Of a stretch of 64,000 nt of DNA, positions 36,613 to 45,825 are shown in pieces. The notes beneath the pieces were generated by a model that was given only the letters and a program-made list of their open reading frames with translations, was not told where the DNA came from and searched no databases. The translations under genes were made by a program, and so were the position numbers. Location of the stretch: the NCBI RefSeq assembly GCF_000186345.1, contig NC_014962.1, forward strand, positions 1,860,001-1,924,000. Direction: 5' to 3'. How positions within the stretch are numbered: the stretch's first letter is position 1; the number at the start of each line of letters is the position of its first letter. Origin of the DNA: Isosphaera pallida ATCC 43644 (GTDB lineage: Bacteria; Planctomycetota; Planctomycetia; Isosphaerales; Isosphaeraceae).

Positions 36613-38022
36613 ATGAATTGTCGCTTCCTCCCAGCCGCGCGGCTTTGGGTGGGTCCGCACGCTCGGCTCGTTGCGTTGGGAATGCTCGGAACCCTCGGCT
36701 GTGCAATCGTCCCGCCCCTTCCACGCGCCCACGCCCAAGCGGTCGCCGACGTCGTGGTGGGCGACAAGCTCCAAACCCTCACCGACGATCTCGATCGCAT
36801 CGTGGATCAGGCCGCTCGCGCTGGGGATCATCTCGTGGAAAAGAACGGTCGAATGCTCATGATTCTGACCGACAACCTGAAATTCCACCTTGACGACCAG
36901 AAGACCCAAGCGCTTGACCGCCTCTCAGCCGAAGCTCAAAAAGCCTTGGCGACAGTCGATCGACTGGTGGAAGAAACCCGCGCCGCCCAGGGACGGATGC
37001 TCAACCTAGAGGACTACCTAGCGCTTGACCTGGCCGACACGCTGAGCTTCTTACCACTGAATCTCTCCAAAGGCAAGGCAGCGAGCCTGCGACGCATCGA
37101 TGGATACTCGCAAATTTATCAACCTGAGGGTGTCTACACCTTTCGCTTAGTCGGCAATGCGTTTGGCCCGGGGTTCGTCACGCGGGTGACGGTCAACCAG
37201 GTCGAGGTCCGGGCTCTGGATATGCGGGTTAACAAAGCCCATACCCTGGAGTTTGACCTGCCATGCGCAGCGGTCAATGGACTCTTTCTGGACGACCGCC
37301 TCAATCGAGTCGATCTGGAGATCACCTCCTACAAGGCGGGCGACTCAACCGAAGGCCAGCCCTACTTCAGCCACAAGGCCAAGATTCTGCTTTTGCCTCG
37401 GTTTCCGGTAGAATACACCTTGGTCGAACATCGCGCTGAACGCGCTTGGTCGCGGGAAACTTACTGGACCGCCGAGGGCCGCGGCCACATCGGGCGGCGG
37501 GGGTCAGTCGTGGTCTCGGCCCGCATCCCCGACGGCTGCTTGATGCTCAAGGACACGGTGACGGTCTCACCCACCCCTGACTGGATCGAGCGCGAGAACT
37601 ACCGGGTTCAACTCTACCAAAAGAATGGACGGGTGTTGGCCTGGGCTGATGACCTTCGCTTCACCGACGAGGACCGGGTGGTGAGTCGCACCCTGCAATT
37701 CTTTGGCGCGATCCGTCAGCCCGCCGTTCCCGTCTCCATCAAGGTCCAGTACCGTAAGCCGACGACCCAGATTGTCGATCACCCTGCCTTCTTCGACTCC
37801 GACCCCGAATCCCCCGCCCCCGTAGGTCGGCTACCATTCGGCGTTTCCTTCGCCCGCATGGCCCCCAACACGCAGTCGCACACCCTCACGCTCAAATGGT
37901 TCAATGGTCGCAAAGAGATTCTCACTCCTACCCGAACTTCAGCCCCCGGCATCAAGACCGACCTGGAAACCCTTTCCCAGTTCCGCCGGCTGGTTCTCAC
38001 CCTCAGTTGGCCCGACCGTTGA
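36613..38022 (+). CDS. exported protein with coiled coil and beta-rich domain
   Basis: A 469-residue protein. The ATG at 36613 has AAGGAGG about 9 bases upstream; the frame opens at 36436 without support. The N-terminus has a hydrophobic segment with LGMLGTLGC (possible lipobox) followed by PRAHAQ (possible signal-peptidase I site), so either anchoring mode is possible. Residues 45-125 are a long amphipathic helix (VADVVVGDKLQTLTDDLDRI onward). The remainder is beta-rich, with FRLVGNAFGPGFVTRVTVNQ and VDLEITSYKAG, like IPT/TIG-type or Ig-like folds. It follows the barrel-type gene by 173 bp on the same strand. No named family or catalytic residues were seen. Confidence 0.68.
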   Translation: MNCRFLPAARLWVGPHARLVALGMLGTLGCAIVPPLPRAHAQAVADVVVGDKLQTLTDDLDRIVDQAARAGDHLVEKNGRMLMILTDNLKFHLDDQKTQALDRLSAEAQKALATVDRLVEETRAAQGRMLNLEDYLALDLADTLSFLPLNLSKGKAASLRRIDGYSQIYQPEGVYTFRLVGNAFGPGFVTRVTVNQVEVRALDMRVNKAHTLEFDLPCAAVNGLFLDDRLNRVDLEITSYKAGDSTEGQPYFSHKAKILLLPRFPVEYTLVEHRAERAWSRETYWTAEGRGHIGRRGSVVVSARIPDGCLMLKDTVTVSPTPDWIERENYRVQLYQKNGRVLAWADDLRFTDEDRVVSRTLQFFGAIRQPAVPVSIKVQYRKPTTQIVDHPAFFDSDPESPAPVGRLPFGVSFARMAPNTQSHTLTLKWFNGRKEILTPTRTSAPGIKTDLETLSQFRRLVLTLSWPDR

Positions 38023-38411
38023 ACACCAACCACGCCGCACGCAACGCGAACCAAACCGTTGAACCGGTTCGGGCCTCAGTTTAGCCACGGCCTGGGGTTG
38101 TGCGGCTGTGCTACCAATGACCACCTCGACCGTTCAAGTCCCCAAAGGGGGAAAAACGAGCCGCTCCCCAAATGGTCGGCAGACTTCAATCTCATACCAC
38201 AAAACGTGCCCTCCCTCCAAAAACGTCACCCCGCGCTCGTTTTCCGACCCTCTTGACAAGCCAACTTCAGCTTAATGAAAATAATGTCTCAAACTCAGAG
38301 GGAAGACCTCGTTGGGCCGCGCGTTCGCTCTTTCAAGTTGTTGGGGATAGTGGTTGACAACAGTGAGATGGTCTCCCGGCTTGCGGGCGTTCCCGGCGTG
38401 GTCGGCGTGGG
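38023..38411. other. intergenic, nothing recognised
   Basis: This 389-bp stretch between the exported protein and the small lipoprotein is more AT-rich around 38260-38350. It has no supported gene and probably carries the promoter of the second DUF1800-DUF1501 operon. Confidence 0.45.
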
Positions 38412-38624
38412 TTGGTACCGCTGATGGTGGCGGCGGGGTTGATCGCTGGAGGCTGTGGACGATCCGAACTCGACCCTTCCGCCCATCCTGGACGACTGAT
38501 TAGCGCCGAGGAATACGTGGGAATGGACAAGGAGCACGAGGACGATCTGTACGTTCAGAATGACCTTGATCCCTCGGTCAAGGCGGCCAACGCGACCGCC
38601 AAGCTAAACCGCGCCGGGCGTTGA
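38412..38624 (+). CDS. small lipoprotein at the head of a DUF1800-DUF1501 operon
   Basis: About 70 residues: LMVAAGLIAGGC is a good lipoprotein signal core with lipobox IAGGC, then an acidic tail (KEHEDDLYVQNDLDPSVKAA). The start is uncertain: TTG 38412 and ATG 38424 are in frame, but both leave a short signal without a basic start. The codons just upstream in the same frame read as Arg-rich sequence, which would suit a signal n-region, yet no in-frame start codon occurs there. Either a non-standard start is used or the 5' end has suffered a frameshift. It lies 155 bp before the DUF1800 gene. Confidence 0.5.
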   Translation: MVPLMVAAGLIAGGCGRSELDPSAHPGRLISAEEYVGMDKEHEDDLYVQNDLDPSVKAANATAKLNRAGR

Positions 38625-38779
38625 ACCCGGTTTGTCTGTGCATTTCATCGTGGATGTTCACCAGTGGGTTGATGAATGAACGAGTCAACGCCTCGGCAAC
38701 CGGTTTCGTCGAATTCGCGCTCGTCGCGCGGGTCCAACGAGCCGGAGCATCAACCCCCGTTTTTGGGAGTCTGGTTTCG

Positions 38780-40363
38780 ATGAGAACCTCTAACCCGTCC
38801 TTCTGGGACGAGCGAGCCGCTACCCACTTGGTGGGTCGTTGCGCGTTTGGCGACACCCCGGGCGCACCGAAACGTTTGGCGTCCCGTCCCATCGAAGAAG
38901 TCGTTGACGAGATGATGTCCGAGGCAATCGCGGTTTCGCCACCGGCGGCTCCCGCTTGGGTCAAGGAGCCCTGGGTCAATACCGAGCGGGTCTATCCCGA
39001 CACCACCCCCGAGCAACGCCTGGAGAATCACCGTCGAACCGGGCAACGCCAAAACACCGAGCGCGAGGATCTGCGTTGTTGGTGGCTCAATCAGATGATT
39101 CAAACTCAAGCCCCCTTGCGCGAGGTGATGACGCTCTTCTGGCATGGTTACTTCACCACCAGCGACAACAAGGTGACGATTTCGCAAGCGCTTTATCAGC
39201 AGAATGTCACCCTTCGAGCCCACGCGCTAGGTCGCTTCCGCGACTTGCTCAAGGCGATCAGCCTCGACGCGGCGATGATGATGTATTTGGACATGGAGGA
39301 CAGCGACCGTAGGCAACCCAACGAAAACTTCGCCCGCGAACTGTTGGAGCTCTTCACGCTCGGTGAAGGCTACTACACTGAGCGCGACGTGAAGGACGTC
39401 GCGCGGGCGTTGACCGGTTGGACGCTGGACGCCCCAGAAGGAACGCCGCCCCGTCCTCCTGCTCCTCCCAACACGCCCCGATCATTCACTCGGGATGGTC
39501 TAATAGCCAAATTCCTGCCCGAACGTCACGACGACGGCGAGAAGAGGATTCTGGGACGAACCGGCCGGTTTGGTCTGGACGACGTCGTCACCATCCTGGC
39601 CGAGCATCCCCGCACCGCCGAGTTCGTCGTCGAACGCTTAATGACTTTCTTCGGCGTGGTGGAACCTGAAGGGCAGACCGTGTTGCGGGATCGGTTGGTG
39701 GAACGCTTCCGTGAGACCTCCGGTTCGATCGCCGCGGTCGCCCGAGAGCTGTTTATCGCTCCCGAGTTCTACGCCCCCGCCTCACGCGCCAACCTCGTGA
39801 AAAGTCCAGTTCAGCTTGTCGTCAACACCTGTCGGCTACTGGAACTCGACGTCAACGTGACTCCGCCGTTGGCGCGGTCGCTTGGCCTCATGGGTCAAGA
39901 CTTATTCCGACCACCCAACGTCAAAGGTTGGCCAGGTGGAACTGCCTGGATCACCAGCGGCACCTTGGCGGCTCGTTACCATCTGGCCGAAACCTTGCTG
40001 GACGGCCGTGAACCCATCGGCCTCACGCCTCTGGGTCGGGAACGGTTCCTGCCGCTGCCATCCAACCCCACCGAGCGTCGCAATCTCATGGAGGCAATGG
40101 CAGATTTCGACGAGCGTCAACAGCAGGATCGCACCCGAGGCGGCATCCAGGTGCGCGTCCATGTCGATCGGCTTTTCCCCCGCGGCGTCCCCGAATCCTC
40201 CCAAGCCGTGGTCGATTCCCTCATCGACCGTCTTCAAGTTGTGGCCATTCGACCAGGCACCCGCTCCTCCCTGATCGAGTCGGCCAGCGCCGTTCCCCCG
40301 GTCGATCGCCCGATTCTCGTGACGCGACTGCTGATGAACACGCCCGAGTTCCAACTCCTCTGA
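38780..40363 (+). CDS. DUF1800 family protein (second copy)
   Basis: A 527-residue protein. The ATG at 38780 is preceded by GGGAG; an open frame reaches back to 38621. Family motifs are THLVGRCAFGDTPG, REVMTLFWHGYFTTSDNKVT, RRQPNENFARELLELFTLGE, YTERDVKDVARALTGWTLD and a C-terminal FRPPNVKGWPGGTAWI. It is paralogous to the gene at 9823 but has a different linker between the last motif and the C-terminus. DUF1501 follows 68 bp downstream, the standard pairing. Role unknown. Confidence 0.92.
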   Translation: MRTSNPSFWDERAATHLVGRCAFGDTPGAPKRLASRPIEEVVDEMMSEAIAVSPPAAPAWVKEPWVNTERVYPDTTPEQRLENHRRTGQRQNTEREDLRCWWLNQMIQTQAPLREVMTLFWHGYFTTSDNKVTISQALYQQNVTLRAHALGRFRDLLKAISLDAAMMMYLDMEDSDRRQPNENFARELLELFTLGEGYYTERDVKDVARALTGWTLDAPEGTPPRPPAPPNTPRSFTRDGLIAKFLPERHDDGEKRILGRTGRFGLDDVVTILAEHPRTAEFVVERLMTFFGVVEPEGQTVLRDRLVERFRETSGSIAAVARELFIAPEFYAPASRANLVKSPVQLVVNTCRLLELDVNVTPPLARSLGLMGQDLFRPPNVKGWPGGTAWITSGTLAARYHLAETLLDGREPIGLTPLGRERFLPLPSNPTERRNLMEAMADFDERQQQDRTRGGIQVRVHVDRLFPRGVPESSQAVVDSLIDRLQVVAIRPGTRSSLIESASAVPPVDRPILVTRLLMNTPEFQLL

Positions 40364-40431
40364 TCCCAATCCCTCCTTTGAATCCAACTGGTTCGTCACC
40401 TTGACGAACGAGGTCCTCCAACGAGGCTTCA

Positions 40432-41679
40432 ATGATGAACAACCACGTGATTTCCCATCTCGACCGGCGGCGCTTTCTCAGTGTCGCCGCTCTTACCACC
40501 ACGCTTCCCAGCTTCCTCGCGCGAACCGGGTTGGCGATGCAACCTGACGACGAGGGGACCGATCCGTTTTCGACCTGGCCCAACGACCGCGTTTTGGTCG
40601 TGGTCCAACTCGCTGGTGGCAATGACGGCCTCAACACCCTGATTCCTTACGAAAACGACGCCTACTATCAGGCTCGCCCCAAGCTGGCTATTCCGGCTTC
40701 GGAAACCCTCAAGCTCAACGATCAACTGGGACTTCATCCCCGAATGGATGACTTCCTTCATCTCTACGATGAGGGGGGACTCGCCATTCTTAACAATGTC
40801 GGCTATCCCAACCCCAACCGCTCCCACTTCCGAGCCACCGAAATTTGGGAGACCGCCGCTCCTCAACCAGGCGGGCCGACCACCGGATGGATTGGCCGCT
40901 ACTTCGACCATGAATGCCGCGGCATGGACAGTCCCATGCTCGGTCTCCAAATCGGCGATCGCATGGCCCAAACCTTCGAGCATCCCCAACCGAGGGCCGT
41001 CACGATCCCTCATCCCGATCTCTTCACCTGGCCCGACGAGCCGACAATCGCCCAAGGGTTACGACGGCTCAACAACGTGCAACCCACCACCAACTCGACC
41101 CTTGACTTCATCCAACGCGTCTCCAACCAAACGCTCGACCTGTCGCGTCGCATTCAACACGCCTTGGCCAATGATTCCAGCTCCAACGATTACCTCCCCT
41201 TCGCATTCCAGCAAGCCTTGCGGTTGGTCGCGCGGATGATCGTGAACCGAATTCCCACCCGCGTCTACTACGTCAGTTTGGGCGGCTTCGACACCCACGC
41301 GAACCAGAGCATCCGCCACGCCGCGCTGCTTCAGGAAGTCAGCCAAGGGTTGACCGCTTTCCGCAACGACCTGCTCAAGTCGGGCCATTGGGATCGAACC
41401 TTGGTGATGACCTTCTCCGAATTCGGTCGGCGGGTTGCGGAAAATCAATCCGGTGGCACCGATCACGGCGCGGCGAACACTATGTTCATGTTGGGGGGCA
41501 AGATCCGTCCCGGCATCTATGGCGGCCCCCCTGATCTCGAACACCTTGACGAGGGTGATCTCAAGCATCGGCTCGACTTCCGATCCGTTTACGCAACCAT
41601 TCTCCGGGATTGGCTGACCACCGACCCGAAGGCGATCCTAGGCGAGGATCAACCCACCTTGCCGCTGCTAACGACCTAA
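40432..41679 (+). CDS. DUF1501 family protein, Tat-exported (second copy)
   Basis: A 415-residue protein with a Tat signal (SHLDRRRFLSVAALTTTLPS). Family motifs are VVVQLAGGNDGLNTLIPYEN, NVGYPNPNRSHFRATEIWET, GGFDTHANQSIRH, FSEFGRRVAENQSGGTDHGA and LKHRLDFRSVYATILRDWL. It is clearly paralogous to 11473-12759. It is last in its operon and followed by a strong inverted-repeat terminator at 41745-41803. Confidence 0.93.
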   Translation: MMNNHVISHLDRRRFLSVAALTTTLPSFLARTGLAMQPDDEGTDPFSTWPNDRVLVVVQLAGGNDGLNTLIPYENDAYYQARPKLAIPASETLKLNDQLGLHPRMDDFLHLYDEGGLAILNNVGYPNPNRSHFRATEIWETAAPQPGGPTTGWIGRYFDHECRGMDSPMLGLQIGDRMAQTFEHPQPRAVTIPHPDLFTWPDEPTIAQGLRRLNNVQPTTNSTLDFIQRVSNQTLDLSRRIQHALANDSSSNDYLPFAFQQALRLVARMIVNRIPTRVYYVSLGGFDTHANQSIRHAALLQEVSQGLTAFRNDLLKSGHWDRTLVMTFSEFGRRVAENQSGGTDHGAANTMFMLGGKIRPGIYGGPPDLEHLDEGDLKHRLDFRSVYATILRDWLTTDPKAILGEDQPTLPLLTT

Positions 41680-42030
41680 CCAATTGTCAACCTCGCCAAA
41701 ACGTCCCGCGTCCCAGTTTGACCGTTTGATCGCAATCACCAATCCGCTCGCTTAATCGTCTTGGTGTTCCCGTCGGACAGGACACCATGCGGTTAAGCGA
41801 GCGAGTTTGTTATCTTGAAGAGGGAGTCCGACACTCGAACTGACTCACCACGCCATATCGGATAGACGAGGGCAGAGCGGAATTGGAAAAAAGTGAGATG
41901 AAGACGAAAAACGAACTCTAGGAAAGCGGAGTCCTGTCAACTGGTCCTCCTTGGCTCGGTCCTCCGTGGGCCATCATCTCAACGCCGTGAATGGACTGAA
42001 AATCAGATCGTTTTCTTGAACCCGCCCGTC
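41680..42030. other. intergenic with terminator
   Basis: This 351-bp stretch has the DUF1501 terminator in its first third, then AT-richer sequence with AAAAAAGTGAGATGAAGACG that may belong to the promoter of the HAD gene. No gene was seen. Confidence 0.5.
41745..41803 (+). terminator. terminator after the second DUF1501 gene
   Basis: CGCTCGCTTAA and TTAAGCGAGCG are perfect 11-bp inverted repeats enclosing a second small stem (GGTGT/ACACC). AGTTTGTTATC follows. Confidence 0.75.
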
Positions 42031-42849
42031 ATGAACCGCAACCAACCTCCCCGCCAATCTCGAGATTCCTCGACTCCGCGAGCCGTCCTGTTCGACTTCG
42101 ACGGCGTGGTGGCCGACACCGCCAACCTCCACGTGGCCGCTTGGGGCCGAACCTTCAGCGAACTTGGATGGCCGATCAAACCCAACGATTTGGAATCGTC
42201 CGCGTGGCTCGACGACGTCACCTGGCTCAACACCATTTTGAGGAAAGCAGGGTGTTTCACGCCACACCCCACCGAAGCGGACGACGATTCAGCCAGGGTC
42301 CACGCCAACTCCACCCTTACCGTCCCGAGCAATTCGGCATCCTTGGATTCGGCGGTCCCCCCACCACCGCTCGATCACTGGGTCGCGCGGAAGCGTCGGA
42401 TCGCTCGCCGAATCGTGGCGACCTCGCAGCCCGACCGCTGGTTGTCTGCCGGCGTCGCGGCCTTGATTCAACACCTTCGTGGTCGAGACGGACTGCGGTT
42501 GGGCTTGGTGACTTCGGCGCTACGTGAGGATGTCGAATTGATTCTCGCACCGGCTGGCTTGTTTGGCCTGTTTGATCAGATGGTCACCCGCGACGATCCC
42601 ACCCCCACTAAGCCTGATCCTGCACCGTATCTCCTCGCGCTTGAACGGTTAGACGTATCCGCCGATCAAGCCGTGGCGTTGGAGGATTCTCCCGCCGGAA
42701 TCGCCTCGGCCCACGCCGCCGGTTTGAAGGTGGTCGCGGTGGGGGCCGCGGCCTTTCAGGGGGACGGGAACCAGAGGGTCGCCCCGTCGTGTCATCTGAC
42801 TGATCTCCGCGACCTTCCCAGCGTCTTGGAGGCGTTGGGGTTGGAATGA
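42031..42849 (+). CDS. HAD-superfamily phosphatase (beta-phosphoglucomutase-like)
   Basis: A 272-residue protein. HAD motif I is AVLFDFDGVVADTANLH near residue 20, motif II LGLVTSA near 160, motif III with Lys in TPTKPDPAPYLLAL near 195, and motif IV ALEDSPAGIASAHAAGLKVV near 218. These are typical of the PGM-like subgroup with a helical cap. A segment of about 45 residues in the cap (from TPHPTEADDDS) is low-complexity and looks like a lineage insertion. Substrate unknown. The start at 42031 has no good ribosome binding site; a TTG at 42016 is possible. Its stop overlaps the next gene's start (ATGA), implying co-expression with the methyltransferase. Confidence 0.85.
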   Translation: MNRNQPPRQSRDSSTPRAVLFDFDGVVADTANLHVAAWGRTFSELGWPIKPNDLESSAWLDDVTWLNTILRKAGCFTPHPTEADDDSARVHANSTLTVPSNSASLDSAVPPPPLDHWVARKRRIARRIVATSQPDRWLSAGVAALIQHLRGRDGLRLGLVTSALREDVELILAPAGLFGLFDQMVTRDDPTPTKPDPAPYLLALERLDVSADQAVALEDSPAGIASAHAAGLKVVAVGAAAFQGDGNQRVAPSCHLTDLRDLPSVLEALGLE

Positions 42850-45707
42850 GCCGCAGCGATCACACCAATCCGGGAACGCGGACGCCCGCCCGACGACTTA
42901 GGACGACTTGGCGTCGGCGACGGAATATGTTGATTGATGCGTTAGGATTGTTGGTTCGCGTTTTGGATCGTGCGCATCGAGAGTGTCTCCCTTCTTCGGA
43001 AGTGGATACGTCGCTTGCAAACCTCCGTCAACGCGCGGTGAGACTGCTTCTGGACATCGCGTTTTTCAGCACCATCGCGCGCCAGGAACTTGACCCGATC
43101 TCGGAAACCGCCGACCGCACAACCGACCTGAAACGCCAACGTCAACACGCCGAATCCGACCAAAGCGCTCCTCCGTCCAGCGGCGGGTTGGAAGCCGATG
43201 AGCCTCCGCAGATCTGGAGGCATCCGTTTTTGGAGGACGGCAATGATTGGTTCAAATTATTACTTAAAAACAACGATCTCGACCATCGTATTCTCCACCT
43301 GGTGATTCAAGCCGTGGACGAGACCGTTGCCCGGAACCATCCTTTCAGCGAAGCCGAGTGGCTTGGCACGATTTACGAACATGTGATCGATGGGACGATC
43401 CATCGTGCGCAAGAACCACTGGTAGAACTCGAGGACGGCGAAGCGTGTCGTCCGGTTCCCCTGGCGGAGTTGGAGTTGGAGTTGAAGACCAAAGGCGATT
43501 CCTTTGCCACGAGGTCGGGTGACGTCTCGTCGGAGGAGGATTCCGTTCTTTGGAGGGATTCCGATTCCTTTTGGAACGCGGAGGGGGACCGCGAGCTGAT
43601 TCGCCGAGTCGGCCCCTTTCTCGACCGGATTCGACGGGACGGGCTTGGTCGTCCGCTGATCGTCCCGGCAGGATCGGCGTATGTGACCACGGGTGAGATC
43701 CGTCGCGCCCAGGGAAGTCACTACACCCCGCGGGAACTGACAGAACCGATCATTCGTGAAACTCTAGAACCACTGGTCTATCATGGTCCCTCACAGGGAC
43801 TGCCGCGCGAGCGCTGGAGGCTGAAATCCCCGTCGGACCTGCTCCGCCTCAAGGTCTGCGACCCCTCTTGCGGTTCAGGCGCATTTCTGATCGAAGCGTG
43901 TCGATTTCTCGCCGATCGGTTGATTGAATCCCTGCATGAAGGTAAAGAGGAAGATGGGGACGCGAAGGAACTCCATTCGACGAGTCCACGCGATCGTTTG
44001 AGTTTCGATTTGAGCCAAGCCCGCCGTCTGGTAGCCACGCGATGCCTTTACGGAGTCGATGTGGATCCGATTGCCGTGAGAATAGCACGCTTGTCGCTGT
44101 GGCTGCTGATTCAGGATCCCAGCCAACCCCTCACCTTGATGGATCACGCCATTCGTCAGGGAGACTCTCTGGTGGGACCAACCACATGGTCAGACCGGAA
44201 GGCTTGCCCACTCCACGGCTTCAGCTCGGGAATGTCGCGTCTCCGTCCATTCGACTGGGTTCAGGAGTTTCCGGAGGTGTTCACCGCTTCCAAGGGATTC
44301 GACGCCGTGGTGGGCAACCCACCCTTCATGGGAGGTCAGAAGATCACTGGGCGATTCTGCAAAGCCTATCGAGAAACGTTGATTCATTGTCTGGCTGGAG
44401 GTCGTCGCGGCAGCGCGGATCTTTGCGCCTATTTCATGCTGAGGTTGCGCGATCTGGTTCGCCCGGGAGGCCAGGTGGGGTTGGTGGCCACCAACACGAT
44501 CGCGCAAGGTGACACCCGCGAGGTGGGCCTGGATCAACTTCTCGACGCGGGTTGGGTGATTCGTCGAGCGGTTTCGAGCCGCCGTTGGCCCGGGGTCGCA
44601 GGGTTGGAGGTGGTTCGTCTTTGGATGAGTCGTGGGGAGTGGAATGGTCCAATCGTGCTGGATGACCAGCCGGTGACGGGAATCTCCGCCGGGTTGTACG
44701 CTTGCGACCCGCGGGCGAGCCCTCCGCGGCGATTGAACGCCAACCGAGGACGCTCGTTTCAGGGTTCGATCGTGTTGGGCCGGGGGTTCATTCTGTCCCC
44801 GGAGGAGGCGGCCGCCCTGATGGCCCGCGATCCCCGCAATCAAGAGGTGCTTTGCCCCTACTTAAGTGGTCGAGACCTCAACAACCGTCATGATCGAATG
44901 CCCGGACGTTGGGTCATCAATTTTCGGGACTGGCCCGAAGCGCGGGCGACGTCCTATCCAGATTGTCACCGGATCGTGGTCCATCGCGTCAAGCCTGAAC
45001 GTGATCGAAGCAACCGCAGAGTCTATCGAGAGCGATGGTGGCAATACGCGGAAAAACGCCCCGAACTGCTCCGCATCCTCGCCAGAATGAGCAGAGTCCT
45101 GGTTGGTGTTCTGCACACCCACCATTGGGCGGTCCATTTTTGCCCGACCCAATGGGTCTTTTCGCATGGCTTAGTCGTCTTCGCCCATGACGATTTTGCG
45201 ACCTTCGCCTTGCTCAGCTCCTCGCTTCACGAAGAATGGGCCCGGCGTTATTCGGGCACGCTGGGACGCGCTCTTCGTTACGCTCCTTCGGATTGTTTCG
45301 AGACCTTTCCTTTTCCGCCGGTTTGTGACCGTTGGCGAAGCCTTCTGGCCGTGGTCGGCCAGCAGGAGGACACCCTACGGGAACAAGCTCTTCGAGAAAG
45401 GGGCCAAGGGTTGACTGCGACTCTCAACCGACTCCACGACCCCAAGGAACACGCGGCCGTTCTGGTCGCCTGGCGCGATCTGGCGGTCGAACGGGATCGC
45501 GCCGTCGCCTCCGCCTATGGTTGGGATGACCTCAAGCTGGGTCATGGCTTCCATCCAACTCCACGTGGTCTACGGTTCCTTCCAAGCGAATCGGCTCGAA
45601 CGGAGCTTCTGGAACGTCTTTTGAGGCTGAACCATGACCAAGCCCGCGAGGAAATCGAGGCCGGGCTTGATGATCAACAACCAGATCCTTGGGATGTTCG
45701 ATCCTGA
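42846..45707 (+). CDS. Eco57I/MmeI-type DNA N6-adenine methyltransferase
   Basis: A 953-residue protein. Residues near 290 read GSHYTPRELTEPIIRETL (motif X type), near 337 VCDPSCGSGAFLIEACRFLA (SAM-binding motif I), near 398 RCLYGVDVDPIAVRIARLSL (motif II), and near 490 VVGNPPFMGGQ (catalytic NPPF). The C-terminal third has YLSGRDLNNRHDRMPGRWVI and RVYRERWWQYAEKRP, then FPFPPV, as in the target-recognition part of type IIG/IIL enzymes. No PD-(D/E)xK nuclease motif was seen in the first 280 residues, which are shorter and more helical than in MmeI-like enzymes. It could be methylation-only or have lost its nuclease. Its start overlaps the HAD stop. Confidence 0.88.
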   Translation: MSRSDHTNPGTRTPARRLRTTWRRRRNMLIDALGLLVRVLDRAHRECLPSSEVDTSLANLRQRAVRLLLDIAFFSTIARQELDPISETADRTTDLKRQRQHAESDQSAPPSSGGLEADEPPQIWRHPFLEDGNDWFKLLLKNNDLDHRILHLVIQAVDETVARNHPFSEAEWLGTIYEHVIDGTIHRAQEPLVELEDGEACRPVPLAELELELKTKGDSFATRSGDVSSEEDSVLWRDSDSFWNAEGDRELIRRVGPFLDRIRRDGLGRPLIVPAGSAYVTTGEIRRAQGSHYTPRELTEPIIRETLEPLVYHGPSQGLPRERWRLKSPSDLLRLKVCDPSCGSGAFLIEACRFLADRLIESLHEGKEEDGDAKELHSTSPRDRLSFDLSQARRLVATRCLYGVDVDPIAVRIARLSLWLLIQDPSQPLTLMDHAIRQGDSLVGPTTWSDRKACPLHGFSSGMSRLRPFDWVQEFPEVFTASKGFDAVVGNPPFMGGQKITGRFCKAYRETLIHCLAGGRRGSADLCAYFMLRLRDLVRPGGQVGLVATNTIAQGDTREVGLDQLLDAGWVIRRAVSSRRWPGVAGLEVVRLWMSRGEWNGPIVLDDQPVTGISAGLYACDPRASPPRRLNANRGRSFQGSIVLGRGFILSPEEAAALMARDPRNQEVLCPYLSGRDLNNRHDRMPGRWVINFRDWPEARATSYPDCHRIVVHRVKPERDRSNRRVYRERWWQYAEKRPELLRILARMSRVLVGVLHTHHWAVHFCPTQWVFSHGLVVFAHDDFATFALLSSSLHEEWARRYSGTLGRALRYAPSDCFETFPFPPVCDRWRSLLAVVGQQEDTLREQALRERGQGLTATLNRLHDPKEHAAVLVAWRDLAVERDRAVASAYGWDDLKLGHGFHPTPRGLRFLPSESARTELLERLLRLNHDQAREEIEAGLDDQQPDPWDVRS

Positions 45708-45825
45708 GAGACGTGGTCTCGACCTTGCAAGATCGCAATTGGTCGCGGCGCGGCTTTGAACCCTTTGGGGACGCAAACACGCCGCCACGAGAATGTTCAA
45801 AACAAGGCTCTCAATTAGCTTGGTT

